From Mariprofundus sp. NF (GTDB lineage Bacteria; Pseudomonadota; Zetaproteobacteria; Mariprofundales; Mariprofundaceae): a DNA stretch of 64,000 nucleotides. Positions within the stretch are counted from its first letter, which is position 1; each line of letters begins with the position of its first letter. Shown in pieces: positions 8,897 through 17,398 of this stretch. The notes under the pieces are model-generated. The model had not been told where the DNA came from. It did no database searches and worked only from the letters and a program-made list of their open reading frames with translations. The stretch spans positions 412,112-476,111 of the forward strand of contig NZ_VWNC01000002.1 in assembly GCF_013387455.1 (NCBI RefSeq), written 5' to 3'. The position numbers were made by a program, and so were the translations under genes.

Positions 8897-9074
8897 AGCC
8901 GGATAAATGCATCGTGCATTTCCCGGCTAACGCAAAGCCAAAAACGTCACAAAAGAGCTGGAGCTTTTTGGACGGCTGCAAGCCGCCCGAAGGGCGAGGG
9001 TCAGGAAGACCCGAGTCACTTTGACTTAACCTGCTTTGACCAGGATAAACAAACCGACCACCTTTGTGTGGTCG
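8897..9074. repeat. Hairpin array between metK and the SAH riboswitch
   Basis: No gene is seen between the metK stop and ahcY. The first part holds consecutive hairpins: AGCCGG/CCGGCT enclosing AATGC/GCATT (8897-8928), AAAAGAGCT/AGCTTTTTT-like (8951-8969), GGC/GCC around 8971-8988, GGGTC/GACCC (8998-9012) and a perfect CGACCAC/GTGGTCG (9055-9074). The first may act as a terminator-like structure for metK but lacks a T-run. Confidence 0.6.
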
Positions 9075-9085
9075 ATTTGCTTCCA

Positions 9086-9152
9086 GACTGAGGAGCACTG
9101 CAGTGCCGCTACAGCGGCACCAGGCTCAGTCGAAAAATGTTCAACGGTGCTC
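9086..9152 (+). promoter_or_regulatory. S-adenosylhomocysteine (SAH) riboswitch controlling ahcY
   Basis: The layout matches the SAH riboswitch: P1 GACTGAG (9086-9092) pairs with CTCAGTC (9125-9131), the core has GAGGAGCACTGCAG and the invariant-like CCAGGCTC, an internal GCCGC/GCGGC hairpin lies at 9105-9117, and GAGCAC (from 9093) pairs as a pseudoknot with CAACGGTGCTC (9142-9152). It stands 57 bases before the ahcY ATG. Known SAH riboswitches sense SAH and raise expression of the recycling enzyme. Confidence 0.93.
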
Positions 9153-9209
9153 ATATTTTTATGCCTGGGTCATTTGAAAAGCACTCGGGCGAGCCATAGG
9201 AGTATGAGA

Positions 9210-10616
9210 ATGTCTGATTTTACCGATTATAAAGTAGCCGATATGTCCCCTGAAACCATTGCATGGGGTCGTAAAGAGCTGACCATCGCCGAAACTGAAA
9301 TGCCCGGCCTGATGGTGACCCGCGAGAAGTATGCGGCATCCCAGCCGTTGAAAGGCGCACGCATTGCAGGCTCCCTGCATATGACCATCCAGACCGGCGT
9401 GTTGATTGAAACACTGACTGCACTGGGTGCTGAAGTGCGCTGGGCATCATGCAACATCTACTCTACGCAGGATCACGCTGCTGCAGCTATTGCTGCTGAA
9501 AACATTCCGGTTTTTGCCCACAAGGGTGAGACGCTGGAAGAGTATTGGGAGTTTTGCCACTCTATTATGGAATGGCATGATGGCGGCACACCAAATATGA
9601 TTCTCGATGATGGTGGCGATGCTACTACCCTGCTGGTTCTGGGCGCCAAGGCTGAACTGGATGCTTCGGTACTGGATAATCCAGGCAGTGAGGAGGAAGT
9701 AGCCCTCTTCGCATCAATTAAGAAACGTCTGGCCTCTCAGCCTGGTTACTACACTACCCGTCGCGATGCGATCCGTGGCGTAACCGAAGAGACCACCACC
9801 GGTGTACATCGTCTGTATCAGATGTTTGAGCGTGGCGAGCTTCCGTTCCCTGCTATCAACGTGAATGATTCAGTAACCAAATCCAAGTTCGACAACCTCT
9901 ACGGCTGCCGCGAATCCCTGCTCGATGGCATCAAACGCGCAACTGACGTGATGATTGCCGGCAAGATCTGCGTTGTACTCGGTTATGGTGATGTGGGTAA
10001 AGGTTGTGCACAGGCGTTCCGCGGCATGGGTGCCACCACCTGGGTAACCGAAATTGACCCGATCTGCGCACTGCAGGCGGCGATGGAAGGCTACCGTGTT
10101 GTAAATATGGACGAAGCATGTGCACTGGGCGATATTTTCGTCACCACCACAGGCAACTACCACGTCATCACCCACGACCACATGATTGCGATGAAGGATC
10201 AGTCCATCGTCTGCAACATCGGCCACTTCGATAATGAGATCGATGTTGCCAGCCTGAAGAAATATGAGTGGGACAATGTGAAACCGCAGGTAGACCAGAT
10301 TATCTTCCCCAATGGCAACCGCATCACTCTGCTGGCTGAAGGCCGTCTGGTGAATCTGGGTTGCGGAACAGGTCATCCAAGTTTCGTGATGTCCAACTCA
10401 TTCACCAACCAGACACTGGCACAGATCGAGCTGTTCACGCAGACCGGTGAGTATAAGAATGAAGTGTACACACTGCCTAAGAAACTGGATGAAGAGGTAG
10501 CACGACTGCATATGGCTAAGGTTGGTGTTAATCTGACGCCACTTTCGCAGGAGCAGGCTGACTATATCGGCGTGCCGGTAGAAGGTCCGTACAAACCAAA
10601 CCACTACCGCTATTAA
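9210..10616 (+). CDS. ahcY: Adenosylhomocysteinase (SAH hydrolase)
   Basis: A 468-residue NAD-dependent enzyme that splits S-adenosylhomocysteine into adenosine and homocysteine, clearing the product of SAM methylations. It shows [15 protein letters not shown] near residue 55, [14 protein letters not shown] near 80, the NAD-binding [15 protein letters not shown] near 255, and ends in the typical KPNHYRY. The frame is open further upstream to 9036, but that stretch covers the riboswitch; ATG 9210 has AGGAG 7 bases upstream and gives the normal family length. It forms the methyl cycle with metK upstream. Confidence 0.95.
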   Translation: MSDFTDYKVADMSPETIAWGRKELTIAETEMPGLMVTREKYAASQPLKGARIAGSLHMTIQTGVLIETLTALGAEVRWASCNIYSTQDHAAAAIAAENIPVFAHKGETLEEYWEFCHSIMEWHDGGTPNMILDDGGDATTLLVLGAKAELDASVLDNPGSEEEVALFASIKKRLASQPGYYTTRRDAIRGVTEETTTGVHRLYQMFERGELPFPAINVNDSVTKSKFDNLYGCRESLLDGIKRATDVMIAGKICVVLGYGDVGKGCAQAFRGMGATTWVTEIDPICALQAAMEGYRVVNMDEACALGDIFVTTTGNYHVITHDHMIAMKDQSIVCNIGHFDNEIDVASLKKYEWDNVKPQVDQIIFPNGNRITLLAEGRLVNLGCGTGHPSFVMSNSFTNQTLAQIELFTQTGEYKNEVYTLPKKLDEEVARLHMAKVGVNLTPLSQEQADYIGVPVEGPYKPNHYRY

Positions 10617-10680
10617 TAGTGGTCCGGGTGTTCGCACCCAGATAAAGTAGTCACACAACAGCACAGGGAGGGTAGCAGCT

Positions 10681-10959
10681 ATGGATACAAAAACGTCTCT
10701 ATTAGCCGCTACCCTTTTTGCTTTTTTACTGGTCAGCAACAGCTGGGCGGCAGGCGGACTGACAGTGGATGCCCGCTTTGATCTGACTGATGACGGCATT
10801 GTTGATGCCTCTGACTGGCAGCGCATGACCGAAGATACCAAACGCGCCTATGCCTATGAATCGGTCAAAGCACTCGGCGAGGACCCATATGCCGTCCTGG
10901 AAGGGCAACAGACCCGAGGTGACCGTTTTTTAAAGGGCTTGCGCTCTGTCTATGAGTAA
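10681..10959 (+). CDS. Small exported protein with an EF-hand-like loop
   Basis: A 92-residue protein with a clear signal peptide (hydrophobic run at residues 7-20, cleavage likely after NSWA). The mature part contains DLTDDGIVDASDW, which fits an EF-hand/dockerin calcium loop with acidic residues at positions 1, 5, 9 and 12 and glycine at 6. AGGGAGGG lies before the ATG. A hairpin with a TTCG loop (10626-10639) separates it from ahcY. I do not recognise a named family. Two small lipoprotein genes follow on the same strand. Confidence 0.65.
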   Translation: MDTKTSLLAATLFAFLLVSNSWAAGGLTVDARFDLTDDGIVDASDWQRMTEDTKRAYAYESVKALGEDPYAVLEGQQTRGDRFLKGLRSVYE

Positions 10960-11026
10960 CAGCTTTATACAACGTCTTGCGGATTCCTGAAAATGGCCTA
11001 TTCTCACATTTGTGGGAGGATCTAAT

Positions 11027-11209
11027 ATGTTAAGAACCGTTTTACTCGCTGCCCTGTTTACACTTTTCTCCGGCTGCGCCAGTGATAGCACACAAGTTTC
11101 AGATGCTGATATTCAGAGCGACAACCAGCGACTGAAAGCTGAGGCTGCTGCACTTCGCAATGAGATCAATCAGCAAAAGGCTGAGCTGGAAGCGCTGAAA
11201 GGAAAATAG
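11027..11209 (+). CDS. Small lipoprotein with coiled coil
   Basis: A 60-residue protein. Residues 1-16 form a signal peptide ending in the lipobox LFSGC, so the mature protein would begin with a lipidated cysteine. The rest is a short heptad-rich helix with repeated Ala/Glu/Leu (LKAEAAALRNEINQQKAELE), reminiscent of small Lpp-like or oligomerising lipoproteins. The ATG at 11027 is chosen because GGGAGGA precedes it and the signal peptide starts there. The next gene has the same lipobox and a similar AAALREEI helix, which suggests duplication or paired function. Confidence 0.7.
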   Translation: MLRTVLLAALFTLFSGCASDSTQVSDADIQSDNQRLKAEAAALRNEINQQKAELEALKGK

Positions 11210-11261
11210 GATTGTTCTTCTACGAACAGTTCCTCCACGAACAGATCAGGAGATAAGATTT

Positions 11262-11930
11262 ATGTCAAAGTTAAGGGTTTCATTAATCATTCTACTGCTA
11301 CCGCTCTTCTCAGGCTGCGCGGCTATTGATGCATTTCTCTTTGATGCATATCCCGATGGCACGCCGATCACACAGGATCGGCCGCAGCAGGCTGAGCACG
11401 TAGCTCCGGCTGCAGATGAATCTACCGGTGATGTCGCACTGCGCGATGAAGCGGCAGCGCTAAGAGAAGAGATCAAACAGCAACAGGCAGCGCTGGCGGC
11501 GATGAAGCAGAAGAAAGCCGCCGAAGAGGCTGCTGCCGCAGCTGCTGTTAAAGAGCAGCTCTGGGTCAGAATTGCATTCAAATCAGGCCAGACAGCTGTG
11601 ACCTCTCAGACCAGACGCACCATCAAAGATCTCTCGAAAAAGTTTCTTGCTCAGCCTCGCACCCAGACTATCGAGGTTCGCGGTTACTGTGATGATGAGC
11701 CCATTGGCGGCTACAGCGGCAAACAACGCTCTGCACACAGTTTTGATTCTCAGGTTGCATTGAGTCAGGCACGTGCCAGCGCGATTGCAGCTGAATTCAG
11801 GAACGCAGGTATCCCTGCTGAAGCAATTCATGCCCAGGGTTTTGGTGCCACAGACTTTATTGCTGATAATGCCACTGTTGAAGGGCGCAACAAAAACCGT
11901 CGTGTTGATATCTTCCTGGTTGAAAACTAA
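11262..11930 (+). CDS. OmpA-family peptidoglycan-associated lipoprotein
   Basis: A 222-residue lipoprotein: signal peptide with lipobox LFSGC at residues 15-19, an Ala/Glu/Gln-rich helix at about 60-100 and a C-terminal OmpA-like domain at about 105-222. The domain has the pattern IEVRGYCDDEPIGG, LSQARASAIAAEF, ...GFGATDFIADN and NKNRRVDIFL, which is the peptidoglycan-binding layout of Pal/OmpA tails. It is likely anchored in the outer membrane and touching the cell wall. AGGAGA precedes the ATG. The helix resembles that of the small lipoprotein just upstream. Confidence 0.85.
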   Translation: MSKLRVSLIILLLPLFSGCAAIDAFLFDAYPDGTPITQDRPQQAEHVAPAADESTGDVALRDEAAALREEIKQQQAALAAMKQKKAAEEAAAAAAVKEQLWVRIAFKSGQTAVTSQTRRTIKDLSKKFLAQPRTQTIEVRGYCDDEPIGGYSGKQRSAHSFDSQVALSQARASAIAAEFRNAGIPAEAIHAQGFGATDFIADNATVEGRNKNRRVDIFLVEN

Positions 11931-11961
11931 ACAGCGAAGAGTCTGTTAATCTCTTAAAAAG

Positions 11962-11978
11962 GCGCCCCGATGGGGCGC
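11962..11978. repeat. Left copy of duplicated terminator hairpin (IS target duplication)
   Basis: GCGCCCCGATGGGGCGC is an exact copy of 13579-13595. Here it keeps the A-tract on its left but has lost the T-run on its right, because the insertion sequence begins directly after it. It would therefore no longer be a standard terminator for the lipoprotein genes upstream. Confidence 0.75.
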
Positions 11979-13578
11979 CAGACTGCTGACAAAGTCCTCG
12001 CCTTATGGTGGGGATTTTGTTTTTTTAAGGGTCAGGTTTCTGTATGATTAAAGGATGTTACGAAAGTCATCCAACAAACAAATTAGTCTTGAATTTGTCA
12101 GTATCGAGGATCTTGTTCCAAAGAACCATCTGCTACGCAAGATCGACCACATTATCGATTTCGAATTTATACGGGAAAAGGTGAAGGGCCTTTACTGTGC
12201 CGATAACGGTCGTCCTGCTGTAGATCCTGTTGTGCTGTTCAAGATGCTGTTTATCGGTTACCTGCAAGGCATCCGCTCAGAGCGTCAACTGGTGCGGGAT
12301 ATTCAGGTGAATGTGGCTTACCGCTGGTTCATCGGCTTTGGTCTGACGGACAAGATTCCAGATGCATCGACCTTCAGCCAGAACCGGCGCAGGCGTTTTA
12401 CCGAGAGTACGGTTTATCAGGATATATTCGATGAGATCGTGATGCAGGCGATGAGGAAGAAGCTGGTCAATGGCCGGGTTCTCTATACCGACTCAACACA
12501 CCTGAAGGCGAGTGCCAACAAGCACCGGTTTGAGAAGATAGAAGTCGAATCCTCCACGCGTGGCTATCTGGACGAACTGGAAGCAGCGATTAATGCTGAC
12601 CGTAAGGCGCACGGCAAGAAGCCTATGGCAAAGAAGATAAAAGAACCTGCCAGTCGTGAGATAAAATCCAGCACGACCGACCCGGACAGTGGTTATATGG
12701 TGCGTGAAGGTAAGCCAAAAGGTTTCTTCTATCTCGATCACCGTACCACATGCGGTAAACATAATCTGATCACCGATACCTATGTTACCTCAGGTAATGT
12801 GCACGACAGTATCCCTTATCTGGAGAGACTGGATCGACAGAGGCAAAGGTTTGGTTTCTCCACCGCAGCCGTAGGCCTTGATGCCGGTTACATGAATGCT
12901 CCGATCTGCAAAGGGCTGGAAGATCGGGAGATTTACGGTGTCATCGGCTATCGCCGACCGAACCACATCAAAGGGAGATTGTACAAGCGCGACTACATCT
13001 ATGATGTAGAGGCTGATGTTTATCGCTGCCCCAATGGCAAGGTACTGACCTATCGTACCACCAACCGGAATGGTTATCGGGAATACAGATCCAATCCGGA
13101 ACAATGCCGTGACTGCCCTCTGCGAGGTCAGTGCACCAGCAATGCGCAGTGCGTCAAAACAGTCACCCGGCATGTATGGGAAGATCACAAGGAAACCGTG
13201 GATCTGCGGAGAACCACTCGCAAAGGCAAGGCGATCTACAAACGACGAAAGGAAACGGTGGAGCGCAGCTTCGCCGATGCCAAGCAGTTACATGGGCACA
13301 GGTACATGCGCATGCGTGGGATGCTGCGGGCGCAGGAGCAGTGTCTGCTTGCTGCTGCATGTCAGAATATGAAGAAGATGGCTTTGCTGCTTTGCAAACC
13401 TGAAAAACAGGATGATTTCGATGCTAAAAACAGTTTTTGCATGAGATTGCTTCGTCTCATCTGCGACATGACCCTGGCTTCAGGTCAATTACGTCGACAA
13501 TTAGCCTGACCGATCATCAAGTCCAGCCACAAAAAAACAAACCCCACATCCGGAAATGCAGGGTTTGTCAGCGATCTG
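11979..13578 (+). mobile_element. IS1182-like insertion sequence, about 1.6 kb
   Basis: The element carries one transposase gene and imperfect terminal inverted repeats. The left end CAGACTGCTGACAAA and the right end (reverse complement) CAGATCGCTGACAAA match at 13 of 15 positions, and both continue to a shared GGGGATTTTG/GGGGTTTG plus T7 stretch about 30 bases inside. It is flanked by direct repeats of the 17-base palindrome GCGCCCCGATGGGGCGC. The boundary could shift by a few bases because the hairpin arm GCC could belong to either. Confidence 0.85.
12055..13509 (+). CDS. IS1182-family transposase (DDE)
   Basis: A 484-residue transposase of the IS1182 type. Residues 1-110 form the N-terminal domain with the typical DLVPKNHLLRKID and GYLQGIRSERQLVRDI. 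The DDE catalytic region follows, with YTDSTHLKASANK (first Asp, about residue 145), VGLDAGYMNAP (about 275) and ERSFADAKQLHGHRYMRMRG (Glu, about 405). A Cys-rich segment CRDCPLRGQCTSNAQC lies at about 345-360. It appears intact. It is inserted between the lipoprotein genes and the convergent M48 protease gene. Confidence 0.92.
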   Translation: MLRKSSNKQISLEFVSIEDLVPKNHLLRKIDHIIDFEFIREKVKGLYCADNGRPAVDPVVLFKMLFIGYLQGIRSERQLVRDIQVNVAYRWFIGFGLTDKIPDASTFSQNRRRRFTESTVYQDIFDEIVMQAMRKKLVNGRVLYTDSTHLKASANKHRFEKIEVESSTRGYLDELEAAINADRKAHGKKPMAKKIKEPASREIKSSTTDPDSGYMVREGKPKGFFYLDHRTTCGKHNLITDTYVTSGNVHDSIPYLERLDRQRQRFGFSTAAVGLDAGYMNAPICKGLEDREIYGVIGYRRPNHIKGRLYKRDYIYDVEADVYRCPNGKVLTYRTTNRNGYREYRSNPEQCRDCPLRGQCTSNAQCVKTVTRHVWEDHKETVDLRRTTRKGKAIYKRRKETVERSFADAKQLHGHRYMRMRGMLRAQEQCLLAAACQNMKKMALLLCKPEKQDDFDAKNSFCMRLLRLICDMTLASGQLRRQLA

Positions 13579-13603
13579 GCGCCCCGATGGGGCGCTTTTT
13601 TTT
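13579..13603 (+). terminator. Right copy of duplicated terminator with T-run
   Basis: GCGCCCC-GAT-GGGGCGC is followed by eight T residues, so this copy is a complete terminator. The pre-insertion site was probably A5-G-hairpin-T8, a bidirectional terminator between the lipoprotein genes and the protease gene. It now terminates transcripts leaving the transposase. Confidence 0.75.
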
Positions 13604-13610
13604 GTGATTC

Positions 13611-13678
13611 GCCACATCCATGTGGCTCACCCTTTGGGCGAGCTGAAGCTCGTCCCATTCGGCTCTCCTGCCGAATGG
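13611..13678. repeat. Three perfect hairpins between IS element and M48 protease gene
   Basis: GCCACAT-cc-ATGTGGC (13611-13626), CGAGC-tgaa-GCTCG (13639-13652) and CCATTCGG/CCGAATGG (13655-13678) follow one another. No gene is seen from 13604 to 13764. Confidence 0.6.
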
Positions 13679-13764
13679 TGATTCTCCGCAGAGTATCGAA
13701 CTGATCCCTTGCGAAAAGTATGTTTTTCAAACACCCACAAAGCTCAGCCTTGGGCAATAAGCCG

Positions 13765-15015
13765 TCAGCTCTTGGGAAGTAGGGACTCGATATGATCAAT
13801 CCGGATCGGTGCAGGCGGATGTGAATCGTGCCATGCGCTATAAACAGGGTCAGGTGTCAGCGTAGAAGCATTGTCTTCATACATCTTCACCAGCGCTGAA
13901 ACCAGTGCTTCACCGCTGCTGTTGGCCACGGCATAAGCATCGGCCTCAAACTCATCTTTGCGTGAGAAATAACTCATCAGTGGTGTCAGCACAAAGGTAA
14001 AGACCGGCATCACCAGCATAAACAGTAGCAGGGCCGCAGCATCTGATGGCTCAGTGATACCTAACCCTGCATAGAACCATGACTGCTGGCTTAACCAGCC
14101 AAGCAGCGCAAAACCGATCAGGGTAGTGAAGACCATCACCGCCAACCTTTTTTTCACATGCCCATGATGGAAGTGGCCTAGCTCATGCGCCAGCACCGCC
14201 TCAGTCTCTATCGGCTCCAGCTGATTGATCAGGGTATCAAAAAAGACGATGCGCTTGGCATTACCCAGACCTGTAAAGTAGGCATTACCATGGCTTGAAC
14301 GTTTGGAACCATCCATTACAAACAGGCCGTTACTCTCAAAACCACAGCGCTTTAACAGCGCTTCAATGGTTGATTTCATCTCGCCATCAGCCAACGGTTC
14401 GAACTTATTAAACAGAGGCGCTATCAGCGTCGGATAACCCCACATCATCAACAGCATAAATGCTGTCCAGAAGAGCCATGCGTAGAGCCACCAGAGTGAG
14501 CCTGTACTCTGCATCAGCGTCAGGATCACCCATGCCAACGGCGTTCCGATAGCCAGCATCAGCACAAACTGTTTAGCCATATCACTGAAGAAGAGCGGCA
14601 GAGTCATTTTATTGAATCCGAAACGTGCCTCGATGGCAAAGGTGCCATACAGCTCCAGCGGCAGATCGATAAGGGAGCCGATCAGGAAGAACAGCAACAT
14701 GAACAGGACACCGCTCCAGACAACAGAGAGCTCGAACGATGCAGAGAGATCACCCAGCCACGCCAGCCCGCCACCGACTGTCCAGATGGCCAGCAGCAGC
14801 AGACCCCAGATGCTTCCGATTGAGCCCAGACGCAGCTTGGCAGCTGTATAATCAGCCGCTTTCTGATGTGCAGTTATTGACACCTTTTCAGCAAAACGGG
14901 CAGGCACTATTCCTCTGTTAGATTCAACCGAACGCTTCTGTCGCAGAGAGAGGTAGAGACCCGTCACTGTCGCCAGCAGTGCAAAACCGAAAACCATCCA
15001 TGTCCATGCCATCAT
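13765..15015 (-). CDS. M48-family membrane zinc metalloprotease (Ste24/CAAX protease-like)
   Basis: A 416-residue multi-span protease of the Ste24 type. The zinc motif HELGHFHHGH lies near residue 265, with the third-ligand region KDEFEADAYAVAN near 345. Membrane segments are visible near residues 5-22, 60-80, 95-115, 145-170, 175-195, 285-305 and 320-340. Bacterial members act in membrane protein quality control. The frame is open 12 codons further upstream, but the ATG at 15013-15015 is preferred because GAGGTGA lies just before it. The product would be an inner-membrane protein with a cytoplasmic active site. Confidence 0.88.
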   Translation of the reverse strand: MMAWTWMVFGFALLATVTGLYLSLRQKRSVESNRGIVPARFAEKVSITAHQKAADYTAAKLRLGSIGSIWGLLLLAIWTVGGGLAWLGDLSASFELSVVWSGVLFMLLFFLIGSLIDLPLELYGTFAIEARFGFNKMTLPLFFSDMAKQFVLMLAIGTPLAWVILTLMQSTGSLWWLYAWLFWTAFMLLMMWGYPTLIAPLFNKFEPLADGEMKSTIEALLKRCGFESNGLFVMDGSKRSSHGNAYFTGLGNAKRIVFFDTLINQLEPIETEAVLAHELGHFHHGHVKKRLAVMVFTTLIGFALLGWLSQQSWFYAGLGITEPSDAAALLLFMLVMPVFTFVLTPLMSYFSRKDEFEADAYAVANSSGEALVSALVKMYEDNASTLTPDPVYSAWHDSHPPAPIRIDHIESLLPKS

Positions 15016-15144
15016 CAATATCACCTCAAAAAATATAGTGTAAGTATTCAACAGAACCTGTGAGAAGGTAACTCTGCAAGCAGGCGGTGCGCAGTCAAAG
15101 CAGCACGCCAGATCAGCCCCTATTGGTTAAACGTAATGGAAAAT

Positions 15145-16125
15145 TTAAAACTCTTCGACAGTGGCAAAGCCGCGATGCAGAGCCAGTGATGATTGCAGTA
15201 GAGGCATCAACAGGGCTGCCCCTTTGGCACCGCTTAAACTACGTTGCAGATGCATCAAAGGTTCAAGACCCAGCTCCTCAAGTGCCAGAATGTGAGCACG
15301 ATCCTCAGAGACAAAGCTAGCCAGCATCCAGCCGGTAATACGCACATCCCATGCTGCTGCTGCAAGAGCCGCGGCAGCTGATGCCTTACCATCGAGAAGA
15401 ACCGGTACACCCTTACGCGCTGCGGCCCGATAGAAGCCAGCCATAGCTGCCAGCTCAATACCACCCACCTCTCGCAGGATATCGTGAGAAGAGGTGCCCT
15501 GAGCGCGATCAAGCGCCACCTCTACAGCCATCAACTCCTCTGCATAGGTTTTGTGACTGCTCGCCTCCAGCGCCTCTTCAGGCGCAACACCTGCAAGTTC
15601 ACAGATCAGAGCTGCAACGGCCACACGATCACCGGAGACAAGCGAGCTTGCTGTAAGCAGATTGGCGCCTTCACTAATAGCACGTGCAGCCAGCTCTTCA
15701 CCAATGCCAACCGCTTCCCAATACTGCGCTTCACTCATTGCCGATTCGACCCTGATATCGGCTGACCCAGACTCCCGAACCACATCAACCTCTACGCCAG
15801 AGAGCTCACCTTTGACACCCAGATCAACAATGGTCAGTGATGCGCCAGCCTCTTCAGCCAGCTTGCGAATAACCGATTGCTCTGAAACTGCATGCATAAC
15901 CCGTTCTGCTGTGCTTGGTCCGGCTTCAGGATGCGTGAGTGCAGAGGTTACGCCGTGATCGGCAGCAAAGATGACAATGGCCGGTTTCAAATTATCAGGC
16001 AGAAGCTTGCCCTGGCGCTTGGCAATCCAGTTGGCCACATCTTCCAGTCTGCCCAGACAGCCAACGGGCTGCAGCAGCGCACTGCGATGATCATGATCCG
16101 AATTAATGGCAGGGATTTCCATCAT
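15145..16125 (-). CDS. cobT: CobT-family nicotinate-nucleotide:benzimidazole phosphoribosyltransferase homologue, active site altered
   Basis: A 326-residue CobT homologue. Recognisable blocks are LQPVGCLGRLEDVANWIAK, IFAADHGVTSALTHPEAGPS, VGGIELAAMAGFYRAAA and VPVLLDGKASAAAALAAA. CobT normally activates the lower-ligand base of cobalamin. Two motifs that hold catalytic glutamates in CobT are changed: the GEMGIGNTT block reads LLTASSLVSGDR and the C-terminal LGEGSGA block reads LSGAKGA. Activity as a normal CobT is therefore doubtful. ATG 16125 is preferred, with AGGAGA 7 bases upstream. No other cobalamin synthesis gene is nearby; aroB lies upstream on the same strand. Confidence 0.8.
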   Translation of the reverse strand: MMEIPAINSDHDHRSALLQPVGCLGRLEDVANWIAKRQGKLLPDNLKPAIVIFAADHGVTSALTHPEAGPSTAERVMHAVSEQSVIRKLAEEAGASLTIVDLGVKGELSGVEVDVVRESGSADIRVESAMSEAQYWEAVGIGEELAARAISEGANLLTASSLVSGDRVAVAALICELAGVAPEEALEASSHKTYAEELMAVEVALDRAQGTSSHDILREVGGIELAAMAGFYRAAARKGVPVLLDGKASAAAALAAAAWDVRITGWMLASFVSEDRAHILALEELGLEPLMHLQRSLSGAKGAALLMPLLQSSLALHRGFATVEEF

Positions 16126-16215
16126 CACTCTCTCTCCTGTACCTAAGCGATCTTTTGGTTTGTAGCTCTAATTACCAGTATAGTCTAAACGACGATCTTT
16201 GCGACCCTTCCAAGG

Positions 16216-17328
16216 TCAGCCATGCCGGAAGGAGTCTATCAGTCGAATAATCGCATCCGGATCGACATCTTCGGCAAGGAAAGCATCGCCGATACCACGC
16301 AGCAGAATATACCGGATTCGACTGCCGACATTCTTCTTATCATGCCCCATCGCATCCAGCCACTGCGTGGCTGAGAACTGAGGCACAGCAACCGGCAGGC
16401 CGATACGCTGGTAACAGGCCCGAATCGAAGTTTCTGTACCTTCAGGCGCATAACCCAGCTGCTCGGAGAGGCGTGCGGCCATCACTGTACCAATGGCCAC
16501 ACCTTCACCATGTAGATAGGTGCTGTAGTGGGTCATCGACTCAATGGCATGGCCAAAGGTGTGGCCAAGATTGAGTAGGGCACGCTGCCCCTGTTCGGTC
16601 TCATCAGCCATCACCACTTCAGCCTTATGACGGCAGGAGGTGTGAATCATGCGTGCCAGCACATCGGCATCAAGATCGAGTGCAGCTTGCTCATTATCCT
16701 GCATCCATGCAAAGAAGTCCGGATCGCGAATTAGTCCATATTTTATCGCTTCAGCGATACCAGCCCTAATCTCACGCATCTCAAGCGTTGTCAGTACCTT
16801 CGGATCAATCCAGACCAGCTTCGGCTGGTAGAAGGCGCCAATCATATTTTTACCGTGCGGATGGTTGATTGCGGTTTTACCACCCACACTGGAATCCACC
16901 TGCGCCAACACCGTTGTCGGCACCTGAATAAAGGGGATACCACGCCGATAACATGAAGCTGCAAAACCGCTCATATCACCCACGACACCGCCACCGAGTG
17001 CGATAATCGGCTCATTGCGTGAGAGTTTACTCTCCATCAAGGCATCCATAATCAAGCCGAAACTCTCCATGGTTTTGTAGCGTTCACCGTCAGCGAGGAT
17101 ACATTCAGAAACTGCCCAGCCAGCCTGCTCCAGTGAACTGCGCACGCGCTGCATATACAGTGGCGCAATGGTCACATTACTGATCACCATGCAGCGGGTC
17201 GGTCTGGCAAACAGCTTGGCCATCTCCTGTCCAAGACCATCCAGACAGCCGGGTTCAATATGGATATCGTAGGAGCGCACTCCCAGATCAACATGGTAGT
17301 TATGTATGTTCACTTCTGATTCAGCCAT
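16216..17328 (-). CDS. aroB: 3-dehydroquinate synthase
   Basis: A 370-residue enzyme of the shikimate pathway that cyclises DAHP to 3-dehydroquinate with NAD and a divalent metal. Family marks are IALGGGVVGDMSGFAASCYRR near residue 95, QVPTTVLAQVDSSVGGKTAI near 125, the metal ligand region EAIKYGLI near 190 and NLGHTFGHAIE near 250. Its length is standard. The gene is followed by the cobT homologue with an 88-base gap on the same strand. Confidence 0.95.
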   Translation of the reverse strand: MAESEVNIHNYHVDLGVRSYDIHIEPGCLDGLGQEMAKLFARPTRCMVISNVTIAPLYMQRVRSSLEQAGWAVSECILADGERYKTMESFGLIMDALMESKLSRNEPIIALGGGVVGDMSGFAASCYRRGIPFIQVPTTVLAQVDSSVGGKTAINHPHGKNMIGAFYQPKLVWIDPKVLTTLEMREIRAGIAEAIKYGLIRDPDFFAWMQDNEQAALDLDADVLARMIHTSCRHKAEVVMADETEQGQRALLNLGHTFGHAIESMTHYSTYLHGEGVAIGTVMAARLSEQLGYAPEGTETSIRACYQRIGLPVAVPQFSATQWLDAMGHDKKNVGSRIRYILLRGIGDAFLAEDVDPDAIIRLIDSFRHG

Positions 17329-17398
17329 CAGCGGAGTCTGACATTTTCCCGGCCGTCAGAGAAGCCGGAAAAAACCGTTATAAACATCCCCTCTGTGA

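Noticed and set aside
9036..9209. N-terminal extension of ahcY
   Set aside because: It would translate the riboswitch, is unlike any SAH hydrolase N-terminus, and ATG 9210 has a proper ribosome site.
10626..10639. GGGTG-ttcg-CACCC hairpin after ahcY as a terminator
   Set aside because: There is no T-run after the stem, so it is at most a weak pause or stability element.
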